NCBI GenBank assembly: GCA_041394985.1 | Contig: JAWLBI010000001.1 | Span: 2,046,001 to 2,110,000, forward strand | Reading direction: 5' to 3' | Length of the DNA stretch: 64,000 nucleotides | From: JAGLON01 sp041394985 | Lineage (GTDB): Bacteria > Zixibacteria > MSB-5A5 > GN15 > JAAZOE01 | Shown: one piece after another, positions 27,901 to 36,301 of the stretch | How the letters are laid out: every line of letters begins with the position of its first letter | Numbering within the stretch: position 1 is the stretch's first letter | Notes under the pieces: model-generated | Told to the model about the DNA's origin: nothing | The model's input: only the letters and a program-made list of their open reading frames with translations | Database searches by the model: none | Made by a program: the position numbers and the translations under genes

Positions 27901-28657
27901 AACTCAAGGGAAGCTTATGCAATTGGCCGGCAATTCAGTGTCCGAGCCTGATATCCCGGTTTGGGAATACACCAAACGACAGGCACGTTACACGATCAAT
28001 CCTTTAATCCAGGTTAATGATAAGTACTATTGGGGTCCGTATTCTGCCAACAGGGCTGGCCAACTGTGGATGAATACACCGTTTCGTCACAAACTTCCGC
28101 TGCCCCTCACAACTCAAAACATAGCGGCTCTCTTGGAGCAGTCGCACGAAGACTATACGCGTTCGCTTCAATCGAAAATCGCAGATATAGTCCGTCGGCA
28201 CACGCCTTCCGTATTGGAAGGCGTTTATCCTCACAAACTCGACAGCAGTAGCCCCGACATTGGCGATATTGATGTGATGGCCTACTTTGAGAGTCGAAGG
28301 ATACTGTTGAACATTGAATCAAAGATTATTGATGAGGCTTATTGTTTAAAGGATGCTAGACGGATCGCCTCGAAGCTGTTTGGGCGAACACGAGAGAATG
28401 GTTCTCAAGAGGAAGGCTACTTGCACAAAGCAGAAAAACGACACATCTATCTACGGAACAAGGCGGCAGAGTTGATTGGAAAAGTTGGGTGGACCGCGCC
28501 GAGTGAACCATTAACCGTAGTATCTCTTTTCGTTACACAGAGCAGTTTCTGGTGGACGAGGTTTCCCCCAGTTAAGACAGAAGTCGCGTTTATTGAATGC
28601 CGCCTATTAGACGATTTTGTACGGAGTCTCTTGGCCGAAGGTGCGAATCCACAATAG
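24905..28657 (+). CDS. Very large uncharacterised protein with nuclease-like C-terminus
   Basis: A 1250-residue protein starting 5 bases after hsdR (ATG 24905; a GTG at 24902 is also possible). I do not recognise the first 1000 residues, which are mixed alpha/beta without Walker or helicase motifs. Near residues 1118-1140 the sequence GDIDVMAYFESRRILLNIESK has the acidic-residue, E-x-K spacing of PD-(D/E)XK nucleases, followed by a helix with KDARRIASKLFGR. It is the last gene of the tightly packed defence operon, so a defence role is likely by context. Catalytic function is inference. Confidence 0.5.
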   Translation: MKSSKTLIDIISEYSVEDLAKSFFVINMWLPNVGSPIRLEYLYCILEHLGPKLPTTNRLHSYGDFEELCKAVFEVLPTFSMLEDYLPESDWGEIKYSLDGKLYKIFYGASLSNPVDFYSAFEVIHGGFATDSTKLLGRSPLIELKFCLGLQDAIIEGIDMKEAPKDKAKPGYLEIPPEHSWDNCYYFLDEFSSGYGFSTQVADHYVFTPESSQAAVPPDEMTFSNRAMEGKNCFYFFVRIGDRYFPAMPRKYLPVLYDTWGKLLEKNLLTIAKTNKHVNGMMDIELFKYANARIKNSDIFGLVTALEPGDKPQDMTFACALHADNRLYLVHIVPITEYLKDFDGYLKGLTQQFSAVSTRLTNAPTRLGVWSEQKIVEFQPKNGMRALEPVYIVTTPYLKTEIKGIVLPEELPATLMPMDQLLALLDEVEDAEELGRFLDFRERMLSESQLLPITSFLDLYGSFKDSHSVLIGGAVQPTMLFLDPNWGTNYRYQSLSAFWSQFPDVSFIGHPRSWVFPKEGPEFAIKSKRFKAYAYFETVGRTVCFVNCPVDQMEFEEGKLADLVMQAIRDALGLYKKQISSLAFTAQVEKLQVFCSPASAVQRSEQLRHLRTLIPQGELWKLRTMIKRPGEVGISVVLNNDALTQALLTTTDRSIEIDLLMAILDQLNTQWPDDNLPEVKRSLSVERAKKVRFRLYMQEKKVSFPEYAPVVLPEPSDFKLADKAIAELASSLNIVPRKYDQKEAKEILNTLIGGLVTLINQNVGQYDFERSIPILLTGIEALVQKHETVGVQVRESLVQEVEYEREDRLSTDKGLFLHDHQTYRYLIEKFVQLAPAGSAILSNEGMKALLAHVERLLNMYSASDHLHYGIFPATLVIDNDFIARVSYAEDVERKEKTFGIEKAQIELGSIGNIDDIPEIKEPIELHLNALDQAFKSDFGFGMRDIVGVLKLLSLWASNSEAEENTCYFATSDDIAKHCAVHIPNLDKSTLNKVLGLATLTQGKLMQLAGNSVSEPDIPVWEYTKRQARYTINPLIQVNDKYYWGPYSANRAGQLWMNTPFRHKLPLPLTTQNIAALLEQSHEDYTRSLQSKIADIVRRHTPSVLEGVYPHKLDSSSPDIGDIDVMAYFESRRILLNIESKIIDEAYCLKDARRIASKLFGRTRENGSQEEGYLHKAEKRHIYLRNKAAELIGKVGWTAPSEPLTVVSLFVTQSSFWWTRFPPVKTEVAFIECRLLDDFVRSLLAEGANPQ

Positions 28658-29001
28658 TCTAGTGATGTGTGGCAAGACGCTCGTATTTCACGCCTCATAT
28701 TGAGACTAATCTCTTTTCAAGATACGCGAATTTCTACAATATCCTCATTAGAGTGTTCGGGAAACAGCCCTGTTCATTCTAGTGCCTCCGATTGAAAGTT
28801 CGAACGTCCCTCACTAGGGTGAGCAAGCTTTATAATACTGTCCTTTCAATTGCCCTTCAACCATATCGGTCTCTATCAGTAGCCGAGCGTAATTTCATAT
28901 CAGCTTTGTTGTCCCCGTGGGGATGTTCTCCCTCTACGGCTTTTTGGATTCCTCTGCTTTGGGTGAAGGAACCAAAAACCCGTTTAACGAAGGAGAACAT
29001 T
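28658..29001. other. Leader region of the ArdC-like gene
   Basis: A 344-base gap between the defence operon and the ArdC-like gene. An open frame runs through it from 28792, but its translation does not look like protein, and the strong SD at 28989-28995 marks the real start. Apart from the hairpin listed next, nothing is recognised. Confidence 0.5.
28938..28981 (+). promoter_or_regulatory. Stem-loop in the ArdC-like gene leader
   Basis: Arms 28938-28952 and 28968-28981 pair over about 13 bp with one bulge and one mismatch. The stem ends 8 bases before the SD of the gene at 29002. It could control translation or act as an attenuator. Confidence 0.45.
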
Positions 29002-29787
29002 ATGAACAACAACAAAGCAAAGCAATTGATTGAAAACGCTCTTAACTCATTGACCGATTCTCTGGAAGCTGGTCAGAGTGACGAGCTAAAACGCTATCTT
29101 CAGGCTATGAGCAGATTTCACCAGTATAGTTTACGAAATGTTATGCTCATAGCTCTTCAGAAGCCGAGTGCCACTCATGTCGCTGGCTTTCAAACCTGGA
29201 AAAAACTTGGCCGGTTCGTTAAGAAAGGAGAGACTGGTATTGTTATCATTGCTCCGTTGGTATATAAAAAGGAAGCGGTTGAAGATGATGATAACCGTTC
29301 CGGCGTCGCAGAGATCAATGGTTTCAAAGGCGTTTACGTTTTTGACATCAGTCAAACCGACGGAGACGACCTTCCTGAGTTCGCTTCCGTTCAAGGCGAT
29401 CCGTCCTGTTATCAGCAAAGGCTCAATAGTTTTATCACTGATAACTGTATTACTCTCGAGTACTCAGATACTTTACAGGCTGACGGAGTTTCAACGAAAG
29501 GAAAAATTGTCATTCGTTGCGGTTTATCTCCTGCCCAAGATTTTAGTGTTAAAGTCCATGAGTTAGCTCATGAGTTTTTGCATCACACAGGAGAAAAGCT
29601 GTCTAAAACACAGAGAGAAACAGAAGCCGAAGCTGTTGCATATGTGGTTTGCCAATCAATTGGTTTGGACACTAACACCGCATTTAGTGACTATATCCAG
29701 CTTTACAAAGGAGACAAGGATACACTTATCAATTCAATCCAGCGAATCAAAGATGTCTCAGATAGAATCGTTACTTCGATTGTGTGA
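29002..29787 (+). CDS. ArdC-like antirestriction protein with ImmA/IrrE-type metallopeptidase motif
   Basis: A 261-residue protein; the start was moved to 29002 (MNNNKAKQLIENAL) because of an excellent SD (aaggag). The N-terminal half resembles the ArdC ssDNA-binding domain: RYLQAMSRFHQYSLRNVMLI, then GFQTWKKLGRFVKKGETGI. The C-terminal half carries the zinc-metallopeptidase motif HELAHEFLHH, followed by ETEAEAVAYVVC. ArdC proteins of conjugative elements protect incoming DNA from restriction. Here the gene sits just after a large restriction locus. Confidence 0.78.
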   Translation: MNNNKAKQLIENALNSLTDSLEAGQSDELKRYLQAMSRFHQYSLRNVMLIALQKPSATHVAGFQTWKKLGRFVKKGETGIVIIAPLVYKKEAVEDDDNRSGVAEINGFKGVYVFDISQTDGDDLPEFASVQGDPSCYQQRLNSFITDNCITLEYSDTLQADGVSTKGKIVIRCGLSPAQDFSVKVHELAHEFLHHTGEKLSKTQRETEAEAVAYVVCQSIGLDTNTAFSDYIQLYKGDKDTLINSIQRIKDVSDRIVTSIV

Positions 29788-29954
29788 TGAGTAAAAAACT
29801 TTACTGAGAACTGATTCTAAAATCAAATCCGTAGTTTTTAGGCAGCTTAGTAATAATGATTATGTATAAATAATAACAATTGACATTGGAACCAAATTTA
29901 AATAGATTCTGTATATATTTCAGCGAGAACTTCGATTTTATTTGGGAGGGTAAA

Positions 29955-32900
29955 ATGTCGAAATTTCTTTCATCAATCAGTAGTATTCGTAAACATACCA
30001 GTGTTTTTGGGGCCCTATACGTATTTTGCGCATTAGCCATGTTTTCGCAAATTCATTCAGCAACATGTGGTCAAGCCGCGTGTGATGACCTGCCATACTC
30101 AAATAGCGCCAACTTAATAGTGAAATATATGGGCAGGGAAAGTGATACTTCTTTGCACCGTTTTCAAGTCAGAATCACATATGAGGGCACAATACTGCCA
30201 CAGAGCGACTTCATCGTAAACTTGTATAATGGGGCTACCCCTATTTTTGGACACAGTGATGCAAATGAAACGTATGATACTGTAAAGGCTTCTGGCGATA
30301 TTGATAGCACTTTTGAAATGTCACTTGGTCCGAACCAAAGTATTATTGACTTTAGAGTAAAATTATTCACAAGAGAAGGTGGGAGCAGTATTTGCACATG
30401 CGAGGAACAAAAGTTTGTACCTGTTAGCTTGGTTGACCCGGAAGATTTTGGTCCCTCTATAGCAGAAGCGACAGTAAATGACCCAGTCAATGCGATTAAT
30501 GGTAATATGTTTTTGTTACGAAAAGACTTTGTTATGGGAACTGATCTCGGAATTCCTCTTCAATTTATACGGTATTACAATAGTTATTCTTTTATAACTC
30601 CTGGTATGCCATATAAGATGTGGAGACATTCCTATCAATATAATATATCATTCGATTCAAGTGTAATGACTCTCCCTTGTGATACATGTAATGTTACAGT
30701 AACCGAACCATCAGGGAGAGGAATAGAATTTCGACAGTCTATGGTCTATGACACGATAAGCACGGATCCTTTTGTTGTTGATACGCTTACATTTGTGCCT
30801 GCTACAGGAATCCATTATAAGTTGAAGTATGATTCAACCGCAGATGAATATACAATGACTGATGATACGGACAGAAGATACATATTTGAATATATTAGTA
30901 GTGCATATAGACTTACGACAATTTTGGATAGAAATGATAATGAGGTGAGTTTAGCATACTCTAATGGTAATTTGACCGAGATTAGTGGTGCCTGTAATGA
31001 GATATTAAGGTTGGATTACGATGTAACGGGTGAGTTATTGACTGCATTGAAAGATGGTTTATATACTACACTTGTAACATATACATACGACTATGATAAT
31101 TTTCTGGATACTGTGTATTATGCTGATGGTGCCTGGGAAGCCTATTCTCCTGGTGCATCAACCAACGATGATCTAAGGATAATCAAGACAGAAAACTCGG
31201 ATGGATTTACGTGGTTTTTTGAATATGATACCAATCATCTAATTAGCGCTGCGTATAATGATGGGACTTCGGGAGAACCCGTTGAACGCGTAGATATTGT
31301 CTATTCAAGAGATACGATAAGCGGCGGAGTATTTGTTCAAAACATTGCCGAAGTTACTCATAATGAAAACTCTAATCAAAAATTAAAATATACATCCTTA
31401 TGGTCTCCCGTTTACGACAGAACCTTTTTAATGAAGGTTGAAGATCCAAACGATACCGATTATATAAAGGAATTCAGCTACGATGGAAATGGCAATAGGG
31501 TATTAACATATAATCCGAACAACCGTATCGATAGTGTCTCTTATGACAGTAGAGGTAATGTCGTTTCCTTTACGAGGGGGTATTTGTCATCTTCGCCTAT
31601 AACTACTTGTTTTGAGTATGATCCTCACTACAATTTACTCACAAAGATATCAACTCAGAGTGTTCAGGATTCTACCGAATATAGGGAAACTGTTTTTAAT
31701 AGGGATAGTAATGGAAATCTGGAAGAGTTGGTCAAAAAGGGATTGATCAGTCCTACCGAAGACCCCTATGAATACACAACTTCATTTGATTATAATGCAT
31801 TAGGGCAATTGGTGAAAATTGATGGGCCGCGAACCAATGTTGCAGATACTGTCGGATTTAGCTATAGGTCGGGCGCTCATTGTCTGGAGTATGTATATTA
31901 TCCCAACGGAGATACTATTGCTTATGGCCAGCGAAATTCATTTCGGACGACGATACCGTATGTTATTGATCAGAATAATATAAAGACAAGCTATGAATAT
32001 GACATCAGAAACAGGGTGAATGAGATAACGGAATTGGATCAGACTACTCTGGCAGGGATAACTACACTCTCATACACCGTAGAAGGGAAAATAGCCTCGG
32101 TGTTGATGCCATTGGGTGATTCTATAGTATATGCCTATGACGATCATAATTGGCTCGAAACGATTACAAATACCGGGGGAGACTATCTTAAATACTATTA
32201 TAATGAAAATTCCAAGCCGGATTCTATTGAATACTATACAGCAGGTGATACACTGAGAAAAATTGAAAGGTATGGTTTCAATTATAGAAATCAGCTTGAG
32301 CGTGTCTATATTAACGACCAGCAGGATGGTGTTGCATATGAGTATTATCCAATGGGTAATGTCAAATATATCCTGACCCCATCAGCCTTGGTACAGGATG
32401 CGTTCGATACAGTATTCTATGAGTATGATATCCATAACAGGTTAGAAAGCGAAACTCATATTCAAGTAAAGCCAAATCCTAACGACAATGTGATTGCCAC
32501 CACTGAATATGAGTACAATGTGCACGACAATCTGACAAAGGTGACTGATCCCGAGGGCTATGTCATTGAATACGATTACGACGATTTGGGGAATCTAATA
32601 TACGATAGCTGTGGGATGACAGGTGTAACTGTTTATGAGTACGATGAAGCCGGGAATCTATTATCGAAAACGGATGCCAATGATAATGAGGTATCATATG
32701 CCTATGATTATATGAACCGACTAGAATCAATAGATTATACAGACAATTCACTTGATGTCGATTACACATATGATTTGAGCTCAGCCTATTATGGCAATGG
32801 GAGGTTATGTAAGGAGGAAACGCAAGATGTAACAATATTGTATTATTATAATCCTTATGGCCTCGTTAGTAAGGAAACTCAAACTTACTCTTCCGGTTCA

Positions 32901-34670
32901 TATTCGACATCTTATGTATATGACAAGAATAAACGTTTAAGTCAGATACTATATCCTTCTGGGATCAGATACTATTATGGATATGACCAGAATGGAAATG
33001 TAAATAAAATACAGTCAAAATTTGGAACTGGCCAATTGAACACTATAATTGATTCAATATATTATGAACCTTTTGGCGGCATTAAAAGATTAGTCTACAA
33101 TAACGGAATTAAGACAGACTATGATATCAACGAACGATATTTAATCGATGGAATAAGTACCGGATCAGATAATGTTGTCAGGCGATCATATACTTATGAT
33201 ACTTTGAGCAATGTTAATTCGATTTACGACAGTTTGTCAATTCAGTCAAATAAAAATACAGATTTCAAATATGATAATCTGAACAGGTTAATATATGCTA
33301 CAAGCGATGAATATCCAAGCACGGGTGATCCAAGGCAATATAGCTATGAAAAAAATGGCAACAGAAAAACCAGATGCTTGGGACCAATATTTAGAGAGTA
33401 TTCTTATGATTTATTAAAAAATAGACTGGAGTATTATACCGATACATCCAGTACTGATACGACATGGTTTGTTTATGATTCATGCGGAAACACGGATTCA
33501 ATAATAACCATTTCCGGCTCGACAGATTTTGATTTTGATCAGAATAATCGTCTGATTTCCGTAAATGATACAATTGAATATTCTTACAATACAAGGTCAC
33601 AAAGATATGAAACTCAGATCGGTACGACCGGTACAATGGGTTATATTTACTCCCTAAGCGGAATAATGCTCGCCAATTACTATGACGACGAATGGGAATA
33701 CGATTATATCTATCTTTATGGCCAACCGATAGCAAAAGTTTGGGCGGAAAACACAAGTACTGATACCCTGGTTGATACTCTTATAGATCCCCCAATAGAA
33801 TCAATGGGAGCTTCAACAATGTCAATTGGGGATCCACCGCCAAGTAATACAGTGACAACAGATTGGACGATATACTATTTTCATAATGATCATTTAGGAA
33901 CTCCTCTGGTATTAACCGATAGTAATAAAACCGTCTGTTGGAAGACAGGATATTTTCCCTTTGGCAGCATCCATACCGAATACGTGTCTACAACAAATAA
34001 TATCCGATTCCAGGGGCAACTTCATGATAGAGAAACGAATAACTACTATAATATGTGTAGAACCTACGATCCTCAAATAGGACGATACCTTAGCCCTGAT
34101 CCTATTGGTCTTGCCGGAGGAATAAATTTCTACAGTTACGCAGGAAGTAATCCGATAAACAACATAGATCCATTAGGATTGGATTTTTTTACACAAGCCA
34201 ATAAGTTGATAACTCTAGACAAGGAAATTAGAGAATATACGCAATACCTTGACCCAATTAACTTTGCGGCATCTCAAGCAATGGGCTATGCGGCAACATT
34301 TATACCGGAAAATATAAAATCCGGAAGGTGGGCATTTACCGGATTCGGGGAAGATGCTGTTGATGATTGGGCCGCCAAATATAATAAGTCAAAGGGCTGG
34401 GCCAAATTCGGGTACGGTTGTATGGGATCAATTGCTGCACTATGGACAGAAGATAATTGGTTTCAAACAACCTCTATGTTGGCAACTGCTTATGGCCTTC
34501 AGGCATCTGGTATAACAGCCAAAGGCCCTTGGTTGGGGAAATTAGAATTCCACCCCGCACATCATGGAAACACAGGACATTTACAATTAATAGTAAGAAT
34601 TGGGGAAAGTAAAAACTTTAACTTATTAATCCCAGGCAAATACCAACTGATTTACTGGTATATTAGGTAA
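29955..34670 (+). CDS. RHS-repeat polymorphic toxin (secreted)
   Basis: A 1571-residue protein from ATG 29955 (MSKFLSSISSIRK), preceded by a gggaggg SD; the upstream in-frame start lacks a signal peptide. A signal peptide covers about residues 1-37. A DUF6531-like segment (INGNMFLLRKDFVMG) opens the shell, followed by many YD repeats (YEYDEAGNLLSKTD). The core ends with the conserved RHS closure (GQLHDRETNNYYNMCRTYD, then GRYLSPDPIGLAGGINFYSY, then DPLGL). The 162-residue tail after DPLGL (from about 34182) is the variable toxin region. It has a His-rich patch HPAHHGNTGH, and its activity is unknown. A small immunity-like gene follows. Confidence 0.85.
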   Translation: MSKFLSSISSIRKHTSVFGALYVFCALAMFSQIHSATCGQAACDDLPYSNSANLIVKYMGRESDTSLHRFQVRITYEGTILPQSDFIVNLYNGATPIFGHSDANETYDTVKASGDIDSTFEMSLGPNQSIIDFRVKLFTREGGSSICTCEEQKFVPVSLVDPEDFGPSIAEATVNDPVNAINGNMFLLRKDFVMGTDLGIPLQFIRYYNSYSFITPGMPYKMWRHSYQYNISFDSSVMTLPCDTCNVTVTEPSGRGIEFRQSMVYDTISTDPFVVDTLTFVPATGIHYKLKYDSTADEYTMTDDTDRRYIFEYISSAYRLTTILDRNDNEVSLAYSNGNLTEISGACNEILRLDYDVTGELLTALKDGLYTTLVTYTYDYDNFLDTVYYADGAWEAYSPGASTNDDLRIIKTENSDGFTWFFEYDTNHLISAAYNDGTSGEPVERVDIVYSRDTISGGVFVQNIAEVTHNENSNQKLKYTSLWSPVYDRTFLMKVEDPNDTDYIKEFSYDGNGNRVLTYNPNNRIDSVSYDSRGNVVSFTRGYLSSSPITTCFEYDPHYNLLTKISTQSVQDSTEYRETVFNRDSNGNLEELVKKGLISPTEDPYEYTTSFDYNALGQLVKIDGPRTNVADTVGFSYRSGAHCLEYVYYPNGDTIAYGQRNSFRTTIPYVIDQNNIKTSYEYDIRNRVNEITELDQTTLAGITTLSYTVEGKIASVLMPLGDSIVYAYDDHNWLETITNTGGDYLKYYYNENSKPDSIEYYTAGDTLRKIERYGFNYRNQLERVYINDQQDGVAYEYYPMGNVKYILTPSALVQDAFDTVFYEYDIHNRLESETHIQVKPNPNDNVIATTEYEYNVHDNLTKVTDPEGYVIEYDYDDLGNLIYDSCGMTGVTVYEYDEAGNLLSKTDANDNEVSYAYDYMNRLESIDYTDNSLDVDYTYDLSSAYYGNGRLCKEETQDVTILYYYNPYGLVSKETQTYSSGSYSTSYVYDKNKRLSQILYPSGIRYYYGYDQNGNVNKIQSKFGTGQLNTIIDSIYYEPFGGIKRLVYNNGIKTDYDINERYLIDGISTGSDNVVRRSYTYDTLSNVNSIYDSLSIQSNKNTDFKYDNLNRLIYATSDEYPSTGDPRQYSYEKNGNRKTRCLGPIFREYSYDLLKNRLEYYTDTSSTDTTWFVYDSCGNTDSIITISGSTDFDFDQNNRLISVNDTIEYSYNTRSQRYETQIGTTGTMGYIYSLSGIMLANYYDDEWEYDYIYLYGQPIAKVWAENTSTDTLVDTLIDPPIESMGASTMSIGDPPPSNTVTTDWTIYYFHNDHLGTPLVLTDSNKTVCWKTGYFPFGSIHTEYVSTTNNIRFQGQLHDRETNNYYNMCRTYDPQIGRYLSPDPIGLAGGINFYSYAGSNPINNIDPLGLDFFTQANKLITLDKEIREYTQYLDPINFAASQAMGYAATFIPENIKSGRWAFTGFGEDAVDDWAAKYNKSKGWAKFGYGCMGSIAALWTEDNWFQTTSMLATAYGLQASGITAKGPWLGKLEFHPAHHGNTGHLQLIVRIGESKNFNLLIPGKYQLIYWYIR

Positions 34671-34681
34671 GGGAGAAATAT

Positions 34682-34906
34682 ATGAAACCCGAGTTTATTT
34701 ACCCATTGTTCGAGAAAGGTAAGTTGGAATTACGTTTTGAGAACGATATAGTGTGTATCTATGGCACTAAAGAAGGCTTGTTGAAACTAATAGAAGTAAT
34801 TCAAACGCTGATTGATAATCCCGATTTAGGCCATATTCATTTGGAGGATAGTCAGCAATTATTGACAATAAGGTCAAGAAAAGGAGCAGTGGCGATTTTT
34901 GATTAG
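34682..34906 (+). CDS. Putative immunity protein for the RHS toxin (Imm32-like)
   Basis: A 74-residue protein 11 bases after the toxin stop, with a ggga site upstream. It contains IYGTKEGLLKLIEVIQTL and GHIHLED, a layout I associate with Imm32-type immunity proteins. Position, size and strand are those of a cognate immunity gene that neutralises the C-terminal toxin domain. The family name is tentative. Confidence 0.6.
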   Translation: MKPEFIYPLFEKGKLELRFENDIVCIYGTKEGLLKLIEVIQTLIDNPDLGHIHLEDSQQLLTIRSRKGAVAIFD

Positions 34907-35322
34907 AATATTATATTCACTAACACTGCCCTAGTGTTTGACGGGTACACTCCTTGGGTGAGGAAATCATAGTATGTCAAGTTCTGTTCATCTGCCAAAT
35001 CTTGTGGTAAATGTATATATATGGCCATTTTGGAATAAGATTGGCCAGTAAGTACTATTGCAGATATCGTTCTGAAGCGTTTCCAATTGATACTAGCTCT
35101 ACTAATGGTAAATAACATATATTGAAAAATATTGGAAACATAACAATAAAGTGGGCTCATTTATTGTAAACTGCAAGATACCCAATTTGACAGTATTAGC
35201 CATTTAAGCTATACTTTTTCTGATTTCAGTAAGCACTTCCATGGCTAGTGGGTACTACTTATTTACTCATAGCGAAGGCTTCTCACATAATTACAAAACA
35301 ATTGATCAATTCACTTGCCGAT
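34907..35322. other. Intergenic AT-rich stretch
   Basis: About 415 bases between the immunity gene and a convergent gene. I see no supported gene; the 85-residue minus-strand frame at 34903-35160 has no SD and an unconvincing composition. No terminator was identified. Confidence 0.5.
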
Positions 35323-36066
35323 TTATCTATGATTGTTTTTATCTTCTATCTCCATTCTGGGAAGCCAAAGACCATACTTTTCTCTGTGCGACCACTTACC
35401 ATACTGCGATAGCCAATCAGACAGACCTTCGAAGTCCTTGTATTTGAGTTTCCAGCGATATTGATCGCGCAATAATATGGCTTCACGTGAAAAATATGAA
35501 GTCGTCGCAATTAATCCACAAGATGCCTTATCTTTATTATCTATTGTCCATAAAAATCTTTCCGCAACGTCTAAGCCAATCTTTCTTTCTGGAGACAATC
35601 TCTTACATTCAACAATTGTTAATAACTTTCCAATGGGAGTTGCGATTGCGGCCAAAATATCTCTGCCCCCATCTCTAGTCTCTTTTGTTATTTCTACTTC
35701 AGCTCCCATATCTCTAAGAATTTCTGCTACCAAATATTCGAACTTGCGAGGAGAAATTGAATACATTCTTTCTGGATGTTTTGCCAAGTACTTAATTAAT
35801 TCATCATTTATTGGGCCTAAAACGCGTACGACATTGCTTGGTAAATCATGGGGAATCTTGCTGGCATCCATAAGATCGTTAAGTTGTAAATCAAGCGCTT
35901 TTGCTACCTTGACAAGTGTAGTTCTGTTTACGCCATCTCCCTTCTCAAGTCTAAATATAGTGTTATAACTTAGATTGGACCGCCGAGCTAACTCAGATTT
36001 CGAGAAAATATGACTTTCGCGAGACCAAGTAATCAACTCACATAAAGTGCTAGGTCGTTTATTCAT
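35323..36066 (-). CDS. HTH (XRE) - Mrr-type restriction endonuclease fusion
   Basis: A 247-residue protein from ATG 36066 (MNKRPSTLCELIT); the longer frame starts with an unlikely hydrophobic leader. Residues 1-65 are an XRE helix-turn-helix (FSKSELARRSNLSYNTIFRLEKG). From about 115 an Mrr catalytic domain follows: RKFEYLVAEILRDMGAEVEI, ETRDGGRDILAA with the acidic residue, and LLTIVECKRLSP with E-x-K, then GLIATTSYF. The fusion suggests a nuclease that recognises DNA through its own HTH or regulates its own gene. It is a single-gene unit among mobile elements. Confidence 0.72.
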   Translation of the reverse strand: MNKRPSTLCELITWSRESHIFSKSELARRSNLSYNTIFRLEKGDGVNRTTLVKVAKALDLQLNDLMDASKIPHDLPSNVVRVLGPINDELIKYLAKHPERMYSISPRKFEYLVAEILRDMGAEVEITKETRDGGRDILAAIATPIGKLLTIVECKRLSPERKIGLDVAERFLWTIDNKDKASCGLIATTSYFSREAILLRDQYRWKLKYKDFEGLSDWLSQYGKWSHREKYGLWLPRMEIEDKNNHR

Positions 36067-36301
36067 AATTATAAGACAACATAAATTATCTATAAATGGT
36101 TCAATCGAAAGTATCATAAGCAGCAATTATGTAATTGTCAATACCGAAATCTCTGGAGTATTCCTTCGTCTACATGGGTCACTTAGTTCCAATAAGATCA
36201 AGGTAAGGCAAGCATTGTTAGAAGTCCATGTGCCTTGTTAATAGTATCATGGATCCTTATAAAATATTCGAATAAAATCAAAATTCATAATCATCAATAA
36301 A

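Noticed and set aside
28792..29001. N-terminal extension of the ArdC-like protein
   Set aside because: The extension is not protein-like, contains the leader hairpin, and the SD at 28989-28995 sets the start at 29002.
34903..35160. 85-codon minus-strand frame
   Set aside because: No ribosome site and no recognisable family; it sits in AT-rich spacer.
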